A DNA stretch of 64,000 nt, from assembly GCF_020509005.1 (NCBI RefSeq), contig NC_063012.1, positions 10,788,001-10,852,000 of the forward strand. Reading direction: 5' to 3'. Source of the DNA: Fulvia fulva. Taxonomy: Eukaryota; Ascomycota; Dothideomycetes; Mycosphaerellales; Mycosphaerellaceae. Below, piece after piece: positions 39,158-51,170 of the stretch (positions within the stretch are counted from its first letter, which is position 1; each line of letters starts with the position of its first letter). Position numbers and translations under genes: made by a program. A model generated the notes under the pieces. That model was not told where the DNA came from and searched no databases. It saw nothing but the letters and a program-made list of their open reading frames with translations.

Positions 39158-39522
39158 TGTCGTGCTGTTTACAGTGCAGGCGGGACTTTGTCCACCAAGG
39201 TTTGTGCCAGCCAAAGAACAACATATGACTTGTTAGATGTTTGGCTGGTGCTTCACGAGCAATTGTGGCTGTGTTTGCCCACCCGCGGATGTCTGGTAAA
39301 TACTCGACCAGGTCCTCGGCAATGAACTCTATCTTCACTTGTTGACATCTCGAACATCACCTTCACATGTCATTGAGTTGGCCAAACTTCATGTCTGACG
39401 AGCAAAATCGCAAGGAAATTCCACATTGACGTGCTGGCGCGGAAGGAACAGGTCTGTGGATACTGAAGTACTCTCTCAATCTTCCTGGACTCAATCGCCG
39501 CGATACACAACATTAAGCAGCC
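39158..39522. promoter_or_regulatory. divergent promoter of WD40 and PPAT genes
   Basis: 365-nt spacer. A CTGTAAACAG just before the WD40 ATG could be an acceptor of a leader intron on the minus strand. No further sites recognised. Confidence 0.45.
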
Positions 39523-40767
39523 ATGTCCCTGGAACGCGTGCAGTCCGGGGAGCCGCCACGATACTTGCTGCTACTTCCCCCCGCACCGGAACCAGCGACA
39601 GCGTCTGCATTGAAATCAATATATGGCGAGACGGTCATTGATGTGCTCAAAGAAGTGGCCGCCCACTCGTCCGAGACGAGCAAGGCGTCAGTTCTGGAAG
39701 TCGCATTGGCCTGCCCTCATCTAGTCGATGCACATAACAAGTCACGCTCGAGTTTGTACGACCAGACACAATCACTTGTCGCAGGTGTTTACAAGCTCGT
39801 CACTGTCATTGCAACGCAGGAGAACATCAACATCGAAGACTTTGATGGGGTCGACGTGAGAGTGATCTTGGTCGCCTGGTCAGGAGATGACAGCTCCAAG
39901 TCATCTGGGAAAGCACCTTATGGCCCAATCGTTGATATCGGGACACTGGCAAGGTCAGGGAGGCAATGGCAGTTCGCGTTTGGAGTCGAGTCAGAAGCTG
40001 GCGAAAGCATTTTCAAGGCGTTCGCAATGGCCAAGGCCAGCACTAATGAAGTTGGACAAGTCCAGAGCGGCTCTGACTCGAATGTCCTAAATACCACATC
40101 GACATCAGAAGACAAAGTACCAAGTAGCACAGCACCTGAAAGCCTGGCGCACGATCGTCACTACGATGTGGCTGTAGGAGGAACCTGGGATCATTTACAC
40201 ATTGGGCACAAGCTCCTAATCACCATGACTATCTTCGCTGTCGATGATGCCAGCGAGCCCAAAGAGCGAAGCGCGACAATTGGCATCACTGGCGATCAGC
40301 TGCTTGTCAAGAAGAAGCACGCCAACCTGGTCGAGAGCTGGACTGATCGCCAAAAGGCTGTGGCCACATTCTTCAACGCCATTCTTGATTTCTCGCAGCC
40401 AGCTTCGTCTGGTCAGCGACACGCAAGTATACGAGATGATCCTGAGCCGAATGGAAAGTCGATTGACATACACTATCCGAATGGGCTGGTCGTCAAGTGT
40501 ACAGAAATTCAAGATCTTTTTGGGCCGACCATTACCGAGGAGAAGATCTCTGCGCTGGTCATTAGTGCGGAGACGAGGTCGGGTGGGAGGGCTGTCAACG
40601 ACAAGCGGAAGGAGCAGGGGTGGAAGGAGCTTGACGTTTTTGAAGTCGATGTCCTGGATGCTGAGGAGGAAGGTCAAGGAGCTGGTGTCAAGGAAGGGTT
40701 TGACAGTAAGATCAGCAGCACCGCGATCCGGGAGAAGCTGGCTCGCAAGTCTGGAGGGAAGATGTGA
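39523..40767 (+). CDS. CAB4: pantetheine-phosphate adenylyltransferase
   Basis: Single exon, 414 aa. The enzyme adenylates 4'-phosphopantetheine to dephospho-CoA, the penultimate step of coenzyme A synthesis. The nucleotidyltransferase core starts at about residue 210: DVAVGGTWDHLHIGHKLLI has the HxGH motif, followed by IGITGDQLLVKKK, IQDLFGPTITEEKISALVISAET and the closing KISSTAIREKL (the SSTxIR motif). The first 200 residues are the variable N-terminal region seen in fungal homologues. It has no fused dephospho-CoA kinase, as expected for fungi, where the kinase is separate. The start ATG follows AAGCAGCC and gives a frame without introns. Confidence 0.9.
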   Translation: MSLERVQSGEPPRYLLLLPPAPEPATASALKSIYGETVIDVLKEVAAHSSETSKASVLEVALACPHLVDAHNKSRSSLYDQTQSLVAGVYKLVTVIATQENINIEDFDGVDVRVILVAWSGDDSSKSSGKAPYGPIVDIGTLARSGRQWQFAFGVESEAGESIFKAFAMAKASTNEVGQVQSGSDSNVLNTTSTSEDKVPSSTAPESLAHDRHYDVAVGGTWDHLHIGHKLLITMTIFAVDDASEPKERSATIGITGDQLLVKKKHANLVESWTDRQKAVATFFNAILDFSQPASSGQRHASIRDDPEPNGKSIDIHYPNGLVVKCTEIQDLFGPTITEEKISALVISAETRSGGRAVNDKRKEQGWKELDVFEVDVLDAEEEGQGAGVKEGFDSKISSTAIREKLARKSGGKM

Positions 40768-41785
40768 TGGGACAGATCAATCATTGCATGGCAGTATGCC
40801 AGTATATCACCAAGCAATGCCAATACCGGTGAGGAAGACGTGACGTTCCCACTGATTGCCATCCGAAGCCCGTGCACCGAGCAGGGGCCATTCGTTCTTT
40901 CTCATTTTATTTCGCACTTCATCTCTTCCTGATACCTTCAACCACTGCCTCGCTTCTGATGTCTTCACTGTCGACACCTGTGTCAAATATGATCCATCAT
41001 TTTCGATCACATCTTACTTGTCCATACCACTGTGGTGCTACCAGCCAGCGTCTCAGGTGCTCGGCAAAAAGGCTCTCGCCCCATTAGCCGACATCGATGC
41101 TTGTACCACCTCACCCATCGGTCGAGCTCTGCAGAATCTACCAGATCAGAAGCAGCCAAACACAACGAAGTCTGCTGCGAATACATCGGAGGCTTTGTCT
41201 CAGCCAAAACTAAATTGATGAATCCTGCATACATGTCCGCCGACGCTACGTAGACGTGCTTCCGCCGGTAAAGCTGGGCCGCAACTCTCGTCTTCACTGC
41301 AGCTAATGCTGGCGCGGTCCTCGGTTCTCCGATTCGTCATTTTCGCACTGCCAGCACACAGCTCACGCCAGCCGGGATCAAGCATCGTCGACGTGGAGCT
41401 GGTGAGACGCGCGCGCGCTCGCGCCGTTCCGCTGGACAATCGCGCATATAGAAATGGTCACCTGATACTGCAGCTACGAGACAGTCATGTCTCCCATTCG
41501 CCAGAGAACACTCCCCACGGTGGCTGCTTGCAGTGTATAGTCTGCTTCACCTTTGCAGCCATGACGCCGGTCTTACATGGAGGTTGGCACTGTCATGTGG
41601 CGGTTGCTTTGAGCTACTTCCTCTCTCCTTTCCCTCATCAACCTTCCGTGGCACGACCCCCAGGACGTCCCGACCCGCGTGCTATACCGACAAGATACCT
41701 GCGTGGCCGAGCTCTATTGAAAAAGAATGTTCTCGTGCGGCATATCTGACCCACGCCCACCGCATCTCTCGCTGGCAGACCTGCC
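40768..41785. other. intergenic, no gene supported
   Basis: 1.0 kb. Small overlapping frames on both strands have no recognisable content. An alternating CG stretch (ACGCGCGCGCGCTCGCGCC) at 41408-41426 is notable. The right end should be the promoter of the F-box-like gene. Confidence 0.45.
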
Positions 41786-43520
41786 ATGACGACCACGGCC
41801 ATGAAAGATCAGGACACACCGCATCCACTGCCAAGAGGACTGCCTGTTGAACTCTTCAAGCTCATCCTAAGCTACATCGAGCCGAACCACGAACAAGCTC
41901 TTCCCATCGACAAAGCGATCGCCAGTCGGCAGTTCTTGAGCGTGGAAAGTCTTGAGCCACCTGACCCTTCACACGGCTCAGTGCGAGACTCGCTCTCAAC
42001 GATCGGCAACTTTCGACTGTCCTGTAAGGTCTTCAAGCAGATTGGGGCGCCATTCCTATTCACCAGGGTCGCGACCCGCTTCTCCAAGGACGGCCTGAAG
42101 AAGCTCGAGCGCCTGTCGCATTGGCAGCATCTTGCGTGTCACGTAAAGCGCTTCACGTACCTTGTTCCGTACTTTGTCAAAGGAGGTCTGTCGGTCCAGC
42201 CATGTCGACTGGGGTATTGCTAACAACTCGCAGAGCTCAGCGACTTTGACAGGCTACAGTCAGAGCTCCGACAGGAAGGTGTGCAGGCGGTCGATTCTCT
42301 GGCTCTGCGAGACAAAATCCGCGAGCAAAGAACGGTATGGGATGCACAACGGCGGCGTTCGCAACTGGCATGTGAGCACGACTGATGCCTAACTCTAGAC
42401 AATTGCCCAGCAAGAGGATGCTCGTATACTAAAGAAGGCGATCGCCAGCTTCACTTCTTTACAGCTCATACAAATCCTTAGAGTGGCGAACAGGGAAGAT
42501 GCTATGCTGTCTGATTACTTACGCCGTCATGAGGAAGTCCGGAGGGTGATCAACCTGGATTGGACTTCGGCTTGTTCGCACGCAGCGCGCACTGTCGGAA
42601 CAGCCCTTCTCGACTCCAGCAACATGGAGTGGAACCGGTTCTCCTTGCCAATGATCAGCCCGACCAGCGCGCAATTCCTGAAGCTGTCTGGTCCGAACTC
42701 TGTTCAGATGCTGGCCGAACGACTTTCCTGCCTGACACTACACTTTGATGACAGCGAAGATCTCGAGGCAAAGCTCCAGGATCTTTCGGATTTGTTCAAA
42801 GCTGTTTTCTCGAAGGCAAAGAAGATGAAAGCCATTCACATCGGGTTTCCTTCCCACCGACCGCTAGCTCTACCATTGGAGAGTATTTTCCACAACGTCA
42901 CATGGGACGACCTGGTGGCATTCGGCGTGAATGGCTGGGAGCTGGAGGATGCAGAAATCGTCGACTTCCTCAAGCGGCATAAGGACAAGCTGAGAGGAGT
43001 GCGATTGCGAGACGTGCATCTCAAAGATGGCAGCTCCTGGAGCGAAGTGCTGACCTTCCTTCGAAGCGAGCTACGCCAGTTGCAATGGGTGAGCTTACGA
43101 AGAATCGGCTACACCGCGTACTACAACTCACCAGAATATCTCCAAATGGCAGGCGCCGAGGTACTACCCATAGACAGCGATACTGATAGCGACGACGAGG
43201 ATGTACCACCAACCGATCCTGGACCAGTCGATCAAGAAACTCCGTCCGAAGACTCCCAAGATGACAGAGACGAAGATGACAGCGAGGAGTCTGATGGAGA
43301 GTCCGATGATGAGCATGGACCAGGGGCGAACGACATGGACTTTCCGAATCTGAATTCGCCAGATACTCCCTCATCGGCGCCCCGGTGCAACTGTGGTGAT
43401 GGACGACAGATAGACGCTGCGTCCGAGCTTCGGGACGACGATATCAGGGTTGATAACTTGAAGCGAAAATACTGGGAGAAGTGGGTATTGCGAAGGTGCT
43501 TCGAGCATGACTGCAGATGA
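41786..43520 (+). CDS. F-box-like protein with acidic C-terminal region
   Basis: Exons 41786-42185, 42234-42334 and 42399-43520 (introns of 48 and 64 nt with CTAAC branch sites) give 540 aa. The N terminus has an F-box-like helix (LPRGLPVELFKLILSYIEP) and RLSCKVFKQIGAPFLFTRVATRF, the entry common to fungal F-box proteins that rank substrates for SCF ubiquitin ligases. The middle is leucine-rich with regular strands (MKAIHIGFPS, LRGVRLRDVHLKDGSSWSEVL, LQWVSLRRIGYT), suggesting an irregular LRR. Residues about 415-470 are Asp/Glu/Ser-rich and disordered. The substrate is unknown. Confidence 0.75.
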
Positions 43521-44982
43521 GCGCGAGGACTAGAACCTGCCGTCCCTTTTGATGGCACCAAGAAGGGTCGCATAGTCGCTGCTATTGCCGATCACCAGGT
43601 TACTGGAAGTCAGCGATTAGCCATGCTACTCAGTCCGGCTTCGTGGTTGTCTTACTTGGCACCGACTTCTTCTGTGGGTGGGCAATCAACAAGCGAGACT
43701 TGACCATGAAGTTGGATATTTGTACAAGAGTACAGCTCCAACAATGGACTCTACACCGAGGTCCGGTACATCACAAGCACGCGTCATACTGTGCGAACAG
43801 TGTCAGCACGGGCGAAGGGTCATGGCAGTTGGTCCAGGAACGGTGCTGCACACGATACGAGGAAGGACTTCAAGAGATTCGAGCGCGTCATAAAAGCTTG
43901 CCAGAATCTCCCCATCAGGTCTTTAGCTGTCACTGCTCTAGACACGCCACAACAACGTCCTCACGCTCTCGAATGTTACGGGAAAGGCCATGGCACGTAG
44001 AAAGGCAGATGAGGACTAATCTCACTTGACTTACAATACTTGATCTATCGAAGCTGGAGATGAACGCACGAGATCAGACTGCAAGCGAGCGACATGCACG
44101 AAAGTCCAGTCACCAGCATCATCATCCTGCATGCCACGCAACAAAGCGGCGCAGACTCGTAGTTCTAGCGGCCGGCATCTCGCCGCAAGACAAAATCAAT
44201 ATTCAATATCACACGAGAAGGAAAACAGAGTGTACGCTAGGTACGCTAGGCACCGCTACATCTCAAAACGGCAATCGCGTTCTCTCCCAGCCCACATGGC
44301 ACATGCTCCAGCGTGCCATGCGTGCCCAACATTCTGCCGAACCAGCCACTTCGTAGTCCTCGCGGCACCTCGCTTGGGGCCCGTGCTGTTCGTGCTCGTC
44401 CGTTTGTGAACTCTGTAATCTATTATGTATGCAGCGTAGATCTTATTACATGCACATATATACACTGGCGGTGCTGCCGCGAACCTACCTTGATTGATGT
44501 CGACTCCTGCCTGTATGCCTCGACGCTGGCGCTGTGCACGGAGGAATGTTAGACAGACTAGCTGCCGCTCAGATCGGCTTTAAAGCAAGAGCGCATCTTT
44601 GGTCTGGTCGTTCTTGCAGTCTTTGTTGTTTGTTCTGTACACTCTTGCTGTATATTTTGTGTACACCCAGTACATCAACCTTGGTTAGATAACTCCTGAT
44701 CAGTTTGTGATCTTGCCATACTTTGCGCAGACTCGCTTTGGATGCGACCTGGCACTCCCACTATGTCTGCAGCTCACCCGGGACGACAGGTTTTGCATTT
44801 CTCGTGCAGTCGAACCCGAGCCGGCTCCACGACCGCTATGGACCACCCGGCCCCATTTCCTTAGCCACGACCAGTCTCCGCCAATGCGCCTGTGCTCCTC
44901 CGGATCGCCATGATGGACTGGTCCAAGACTGCCAAAATTGTATATCGAGAAGATGAGCATTGTTCCAACGTCTGATCTTGCC
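43521..44982. other. intergenic, no gene supported
   Basis: 1.46 kb. A short direct repeat (GGTACGCTA-type) lies at about 44230-44250. Nothing else recognisable; frames are short and unlike protein. Confidence 0.45.
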
Positions 44983-46200
44983 TCAAGCCACGAGGAGAGG
45001 ACCCATCTGTCCTAGCTGGCCACCTTTCAGGCTCTCGTAGAATCGCTTGCACGGCGCATCCAGAAAGCTGCCGGGGTATATGAAATCAATCAGTACTTTG
45101 CGTACCTGCTCCCAGTACTGCAGCTGCAAATCATGCATCAGGCCCCACAGGAGCTGCTGGAAGAAGGCAACCGTCGAGCCACAAGTAACGCTGATGATGA
45201 AGATGGCCCAAAGAGCCGCCTCTGCTGATTTGGGCTCTTTGAGCGCATCCTGGTCCAGTGCGATCACTTCTGCCCAGGCTGCCTCGAGTCCAGAGTTATA
45301 CTTTTGATCGAAAGCGAAGGTCTGGCCATCAGCACGCTGACCTTGGAATATCGTCAGACAGGTGCAGGCGATGCGCAGATGTCTCTGGATTGGATGACCT
45401 GGCTGATCGCTATTCCTCATATTGGCAGTGGCGGATGTCATGACGATATCAAAGAGAAGCTCATGCAGGCGGCTCTCGGCACCGGGACTGCTAAAGTCGA
45501 TACATGCCGTGCGACTCAGGAGAACCATGAACGGATCCGAGATCTGGATGCGGCCTTGGAGTGCCACAAAGCCTCTTGGAAGTGCGACTGGTAGCCGACG
45601 ATTAAAGATTCCACCATTATTAATATCGACGCCTTCCATCTTATCGCCATTGTCCGAAATCATGCCTCCTGCAGCTGAGAGGACGTTGTTCGCGTTGCCT
45701 AGCTGTGGCATACCAGTGCCAGCAAGCATGACAGCACCTGCCGCAAATGAGGCGGCCGACAGATGCAACACATTGGTGATCCAATTCAGCAGTGGCTTGA
45801 GCGCATTGATGCTCGTCCCTTCTTGATCATCGTTGCTGCGGTCCTGCACCTGATTCTGCGCGGAAGGCTGGCGTTGTGGCGGTGGCGGTGGCGGTGATTG
45901 AACATTCTGGGTATGTGTATTCGGATTTGGATTAGGAGGAACCTGCAGAGTCTGAAATGAAGAACTCTCGCCTGGTGACAGCGGGCCTTCCTTATGCCTG
46001 TCTTCCCTATTCCTGGCACGGGTCTCTCTGCTCTGAGCGGCACTAGCTCGAGCAGCCTGCGCACGCACAATGCGTCTTGATGCTTCGCTGTGGCGCCCAC
46101 GTTCGGAGACAATCACCAGAGGAGGGGTTCGACCTAGGCCAGCGGGTTGAGACGATGCGGTATCGTCAGTTGACGACGTATTGTCTCGAGGGGGCGTCAT
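44983..46200 (-). CDS. putative fungal transcription-factor-like protein without zinc cluster
   Basis: Single exon, 405 aa from ATG 46200. The N terminus is Ser/Thr/Pro-rich with a basic helix (SRRIVRAQAARASAAQSRETRARNREDRHKEG), a pattern seen at the start of many fungal proteins annotated as transcription-factor-like. The rest is helical (LLNWITNVLHLSAASFAAGAVM, LHELLFDIVMTSATAN, AALWAIFIISVTCGSTVAFFQQLLWGLM), consistent with the regulatory half of fungal-specific factors. No Zn2Cys6 cluster is present. The frame stays open upstream to 46293 but with no ATG. A tandem GATA motif lies about 395 nt upstream. The functional call is tentative. Confidence 0.6.
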   Translation of the reverse strand: MTPPRDNTSSTDDTASSQPAGLGRTPPLVIVSERGRHSEASRRIVRAQAARASAAQSRETRARNREDRHKEGPLSPGESSSFQTLQVPPNPNPNTHTQNVQSPPPPPPQRQPSAQNQVQDRSNDDQEGTSINALKPLLNWITNVLHLSAASFAAGAVMLAGTGMPQLGNANNVLSAAGGMISDNGDKMEGVDINNGGIFNRRLPVALPRGFVALQGRIQISDPFMVLLSRTACIDFSSPGAESRLHELLFDIVMTSATANMRNSDQPGHPIQRHLRIACTCLTIFQGQRADGQTFAFDQKYNSGLEAAWAEVIALDQDALKEPKSAEAALWAIFIISVTCGSTVAFFQQLLWGLMHDLQLQYWEQVRKVLIDFIYPGSFLDAPCKRFYESLKGGQLGQMGPLLVA

Positions 46201-47893
46201 CTGGAAAGGGCATACGAGCAGCTTGCGGCTCTGAGGCCACAATAAATCTTGCCCGGTACGTACCACGCACCAATGATGGCCCGGTGGTGGCACCCAGGTG
46301 AGCAGTAATAATCAATGGCCTCGTACGCAAATGAACGAAGATGCTCAATCCTGGACGTCTCCTTCTTCAGGCGTGGAAGCTGTCAACCTCGCTGACGGAA
46401 GGTATGAGCCTGAGCAACTGCCAACCCATTCGGTGCCTGCATGGTGGTTTTTTAGACGCCAACGCAAAGCAGCCGCAGAGCAATGTCATAACACGACATG
46501 GCACGGCGAGCCGAGTCGACAACGGCTAGCCGCTTGCAGATCACGGCGTCATGTGCATCTGTTTGGTTATGCCAATGGCGAGGCTCTGCGGCTGATAAGA
46601 TAAGGTAAAATGTGCGATCGAGATGGAAGCTCAGCAGGAGCCAGTATCAGCCTTGGAGCAGTATATCGCGGCCAAGGCCGCCATGTTGACCAGTGCCGTT
46701 CAGCTCGCCGCGCTATGCTGTGGTTCCGGACGCGCCAGACGACGGGTGTTCAGCAAATCACAGGCGGTGTTGGATGGTGCATTGGACGAAAAAATGCTAG
46801 CGCCTGCGTGATGACGCGAGCTGGATCATCACCTGCGGGGCGCGACTTCCGCGCGGAGTCGGGCATCGCGAAAACCACCACGCCTGCTGGGCATAATTCT
46901 TACTGTGCCGCGTGCGCACTGCAGTGCTGCTATGAGACACGTCGTTCCTTGCGAAGGGTAGGGGGTGCCCACTCTCCGACACACGATGCAGCCACCCTAG
47001 GAGCCTCCCTCTACGGTTCTACCCATGATCACGATCGAGGGTCCATCATAACCTTAACCAGAACCGCCAAAGCGATGCAGCGACTCGAAGCGGTTTGGCG
47101 ACCTCGCGCTCCTCGGTCCCGCGCGGCTGCCATGCTTTTCCCACTCGGAACTTCTGCAACCTGCAATCGCATCTGCTACTAAAGCAGCTCCTTTGCCGGA
47201 AGAAGCCACCATTTTCTGCTTCCAGTATGACTTCGAGTCGAGCAAGCTGACAACGCCACCCTCCACCTTCGCGTCAGATACAGCCTCCACCGCCTCGGTA
47301 GCAGCAAGAGGCATGGCACCGGTTATGTTTCGGACCTGGAGTATTGCAACAACAACCACGTCGCCCGTACCTGGTTCCAAGATGGGATCTCGATGTCTCA
47401 GGGCACATACTGAGTCCTGCGGAGGCTGATATCATGCATTCGTTCTCTATGGTATTGATCAGCAGAAGCAGCCAGTCTATGCACGCGGCAGCACATCAGC
47501 AAGCAGTAGCTTCACATTAGGAGCGTAGATCGATGAGGTCCTTCGTCATGGGCAATGGTGCTAACAATGAAGGTACTTATTCACCGAGAACGAGGTAAGA
47601 ACCCCTGCGACCATGGACACGAGCGACACAGTGCAGTCGACGCAGTGTTGACTCTACCGAGGACCTCCACACCGATCTGCAGAGGGCACCGATACCGCAG
47701 ACGAGGTGAGTGCAGGAATTGACTTATGAACAACGCGGCGCGAACGATGCGCATGCAAAGTCAGGGTGCAAGCTGCATATTGTAGCGACCACATCGAGCA
47801 CATGAACATGCGATGCATGGTGCAGGACGAGCATTGCAGGAGCAGTGACGGGACCACATCGCATTCGATCAGACCTGAAGTCTATCAGCATCT
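46201..47893. other. gene-poor region with a tandem GATA site
   Basis: No supported gene; the small frames at 46610-47182 and 46623-46811 have no motif. Two overlapping GATAAG sites sit at 46594-46604, the arrangement favoured by fungal GATA regulators. Confidence 0.45.
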
Positions 47894-48072
47894 GCAGCTC
47901 TGAAAGACTGAAGTTAACATCTACCACGGTCGTTTCGGATCCTCAGCATCTCGGTAGCGCGCGGGTACATCCTCTCACGACAAGGATATTTTGGCTGTCG
48001 AAGCGGCGTATATTCCGACACGTTTCCGAGATTCTGAGGATCCGAAATGATCGTGGTAGATGTTAGAGCTGC
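47894..48072. repeat. imperfect inverted repeat, about 180 bp
   Basis: The 42-nt arms at 47915-47956 and 48024-48065 match at 38 of 42 positions in inverted orientation, starting TAACATCTACCACG. The spacer is 67 nt. A further GCAGCTC match lies outside each arm; on the left it is displaced by a 14-nt insertion. It may be a small MITE-like element or a hairpin. No clear target duplication was seen. Confidence 0.75.
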
Positions 48073-48717
48073 CGTGAACGACTGGTGAGGACCAAAACGC
48101 ACTTCAACCTCACTAGACACGCACTCATATGTTTCCCTTGCTCGACATCCCTGAATGGCAGATGCTCGGCCGAGTCAGTGAAGCTGGAGTAAGATTATGG
48201 TGCCTGCATGGCCGTGACAGAGCTGGTGCTCCTCATCAGACTTCATGAAGAGCTCGTCTCCAAGGCAAATTATCTATCTCTACGCCTGAAGACACCGTTC
48301 ATATATCTTTTATCGCTCATGCACGGTAGATCGTTTCAGCCCTTCAAGCATCACTTGTTTCACAACATCACCGGACGCAAACAGCCGAGACGTTAGATCG
48401 AAGGCAAGGTACGCGCCCCGCTACGTCAGATCTGGGGTTGTGTTCGCGTGTCCATCCGCATCGTCCAAGGAAGATGCTCGTGACCAACACCTAACCACCC
48501 ACAACTCAGACATCGTGGCCTCGTTCCGACCTAGCGTGTCAGACGACCCTTCCTTTGCCGCGTAGCTTCAAGTAAGCTTGGATGGTGTGTGCGGTGGCCT
48601 GAGAAGCTCTCACGGAAGCTCTTGCTGCAAACACAATTCCTCTTCTCGTCTCTCCTTGCGTGTTTGTCGTGTGTTCTGTTGATCTTGCTCCAGAGACTAA
48701 CCTCACGACTGCCCATC
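48073..48717. promoter_or_regulatory. upstream region of glutaminase A
   Basis: No gene supported; a CT-rich leader (TTCCTCTTCTCGTCTCTCC) sits about 65 nt before the ATG. Confidence 0.4.
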
Positions 48718-51170
48718 ATGCGCGCTGGCGCTGTCGTGGCAGCGGCAGCAGGTCTGCTCAGCTTTAGTAGCGCTTCGACGCTGACGCCTCCAGTGCTGCC
48801 GCTCATTGTACGCAATCCGTACCTCTCCACGTGGCTGGCCAACGCGAGAGATGAGCCGTGGTCGAAATGGCCAATGCACTGGACTGGACAATCGGTAGGT
48901 CTCGTGCCATGAGGTCTTGTCTCCGTGTGCTGAGATACCACTAGGTCGGCTTGAGCATTCTTGCTTCAGTTCCAGAGACCTCCAACGTCTATCCACTCCT
49001 GGGAAGACCGCACGATGGCTTGGACCGTGACAGCAATCATTATACCGTCGCCTTCCCGCAGTACCTAGGAGCTCAATACGATGCCTCCACGACCAATCTC
49101 ACCTACGCCATTCCCTCGTACAAGACAGCAAACGGCAGCGTCGAGATCGTGCTGTCTTTCCTCTCACCGATCACGCCCACTTCGACTCTGCGGCAGTCGA
49201 TTCCGGCCAGCTACTTGAGTGTTCATGTGAAGGGCAATTTCAATGTAGATATCTATGTTGACGTAAATGGCCAGTGGGTCAGCGGCAATCGCGGATCCAG
49301 AATTGAATGGGACCTGCATGACAGTGAGAAGAAGCTGAAAACCTGGAGAATCAAGCGGAGTAATGAGGAGCTCTTCACAGAGTGGAACGATCGCGCCGAA
49401 TGGGGCTCTCTGCACTTTACAGGGCCTGCAGACATCCACCATGAGTGTGGTGTTTCGAATCTGTTGCGACAACGCTTCTCGAGGACTGGGTCTCTGCAGA
49501 ATGCGGTTGACGACTCGTATCGAAGCATCATGGACGAGGAGCCTGTGTTTGCGTTCAGTAAATCGTTCAACTTGAGCGGTGGATGCACTGATGAGTATGT
49601 CGAAGACAGCGTGCTCTTCACAATTGCCCATATCCAGGACCCAGTCACGCAATTCGCCTCGGCACGCGGTCTTACCATGATGAGGCCATTGTGGAAGTCG
49701 TACTTCTTCACAAACGATGCTCTGACCTCGTTCCACTACCACGACTACAAGCATGCCTTTACACTTGCAGCTGACTACTCGGCGAAGGTAGCAAAAGATG
49801 CTTACGCCAGCGGTAGCGACAGCTACAAGGACATTGTCGAGCTCAGCGCGAGGCAAGTTCTGGGCGGGACTGTCTTCAGCGGAACTCCGGACAACCCGAT
49901 CCTCTTCCTGAAGGAGATCAGCAGTGACGGCAACTGTCAGACCATCGATGTCATCTTCCCTGCCTTCCCCTTCTTCCTCTACACCAACCCGAAATGGCTC
50001 GCGTATATGCTTGAGCCACTGCTTGAGCACATGCTCAGTGGCCAGTACCCGAACGATTACGCGATGCACGATTTAGGCGCGTCCTTCCCGAATGTGACGG
50101 GACACCCAGATGGAAGAGATGAATACATGCCGGTGGAGGAGTGTGGAGATATGTTGATTATGGGACTGGCTCTGGTGAACAGTCTCAAGTACGACTCGCA
50201 AGAGCAGGCACAGTCTCCATGGAGCGCTTTGGGCAAGCCGAAAGATGTCGCCAGCATCGAAGCCTCCGATAGTGTCAGTCCGTTCTCTCTGCCGGCAGTC
50301 CTTGAGACCCGAGAAGGCATCTATGGTCTCGATGATCAGTGGGGTGGAGTCGCCTCCAAGCATCAAGCGGAGAAATGGGTGTCTCGGACCTACAGCCTTT
50401 GGAAGCAATGGACAGGATACCTAGTAGAGTTTTCCTTATACCCAGAGAACCAGCTCTGCACCGACGACTTCGCCGGTTGGCTGCCGCTCATGACGAACCT
50501 CGCACTGAAGGGCATCGTCGGTATCAAGGCTATGAGCGAGCTTGCTGAGCTGGTAGGCGAGAAGGAAGACGCCAAGCACTACCGCAACATTAGCGAGTCT
50601 TACATCAAGACTTGGGAGAAGGAGGGCATCGCGCATGATGGTGGCCGAGCCAAGCTAGCATACAACTGGCAAGGCAGCTGGACGACCATCTACTCCCTCT
50701 ACGCAGACGCTCTGCTGTGCTTCCACCCGTCACTGAACGCATCCTCAAGCGATCTTGACATGCACAGGGCTGGCACCCAGGAGCCCCTGATGCCACACAG
50801 CAAAGACGCCAGCAACTTCATCCCAGACCACATCTACACAACGCAGTCTCGTTGGTATGAGGTGGCCATGCAGAAGTACGGACTTCCACTAGACAGTCGG
50901 CACTTCTACACCAAGAGCGACTGGGAATTCCAGGCTGCTGCCGTGTCCAGCAAAAAAGTGCGAGCTCAGATCCTGGATCGGGTCGCGAAGTGGTTGAATG
51001 AGACGAGTACTGATCGGCCATTTACTGATCTCTATAAGACGGAGGATGATGGCGGATATCCAGGGCCGAACTTCTTTGCTAGGCCGGTCATTGGTAGTCA
51101 CTTTGCTTTCTTGACGCTTGAGAGGGCTTGTGGTGGGAAGGGGAGCCAGGCTTTCATGTATGAGTCGTAA
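48718..51170 (+). CDS. secreted glutaminase A (GtaA type)
   Basis: Exons 48718-48894 and 48945-51170 over a 50-nt phase-0 intron give 800 aa. The signal peptide is MRAGAVVAAAAGLLSFSSAS. The mature protein starts PPVLPLIVRNPYLSTWL, followed by WTGQSVGLSILA, the usual entry of fungal glutaminase A (DUF5127/DUF4965/DUF1793). Conserved stretches include FSKSFNLSGG, DYSAKVAKDAY, IFPAFPFFLYTNPKWLAYMLEPLLEH, HDLGASFPNVTGHPDG, EECGDMLIMGLAL, DDFAGWLPLMTNLALKGIVGIKAM and YNWQGSWTTIYSLYADALL. These enzymes release ammonia from glutamine outside the cell. The gene is followed by an anion transporter, which may suit nitrogen scavenging, but co-regulation is not shown. Confidence 0.9.

Noticed and set aside
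46610..47182. 190-aa plus-strand frame in the gene-poor region
   Set aside because: Composition is rich in Cys, Arg and Ala in the manner of random GC-rich frames, with no motif or splice support.
47845..48120. Two opposite frames with near-identical protein ends (RIRNDRGRC)
   Set aside because: The shared end is explained by the inverted repeat, not by two related genes.
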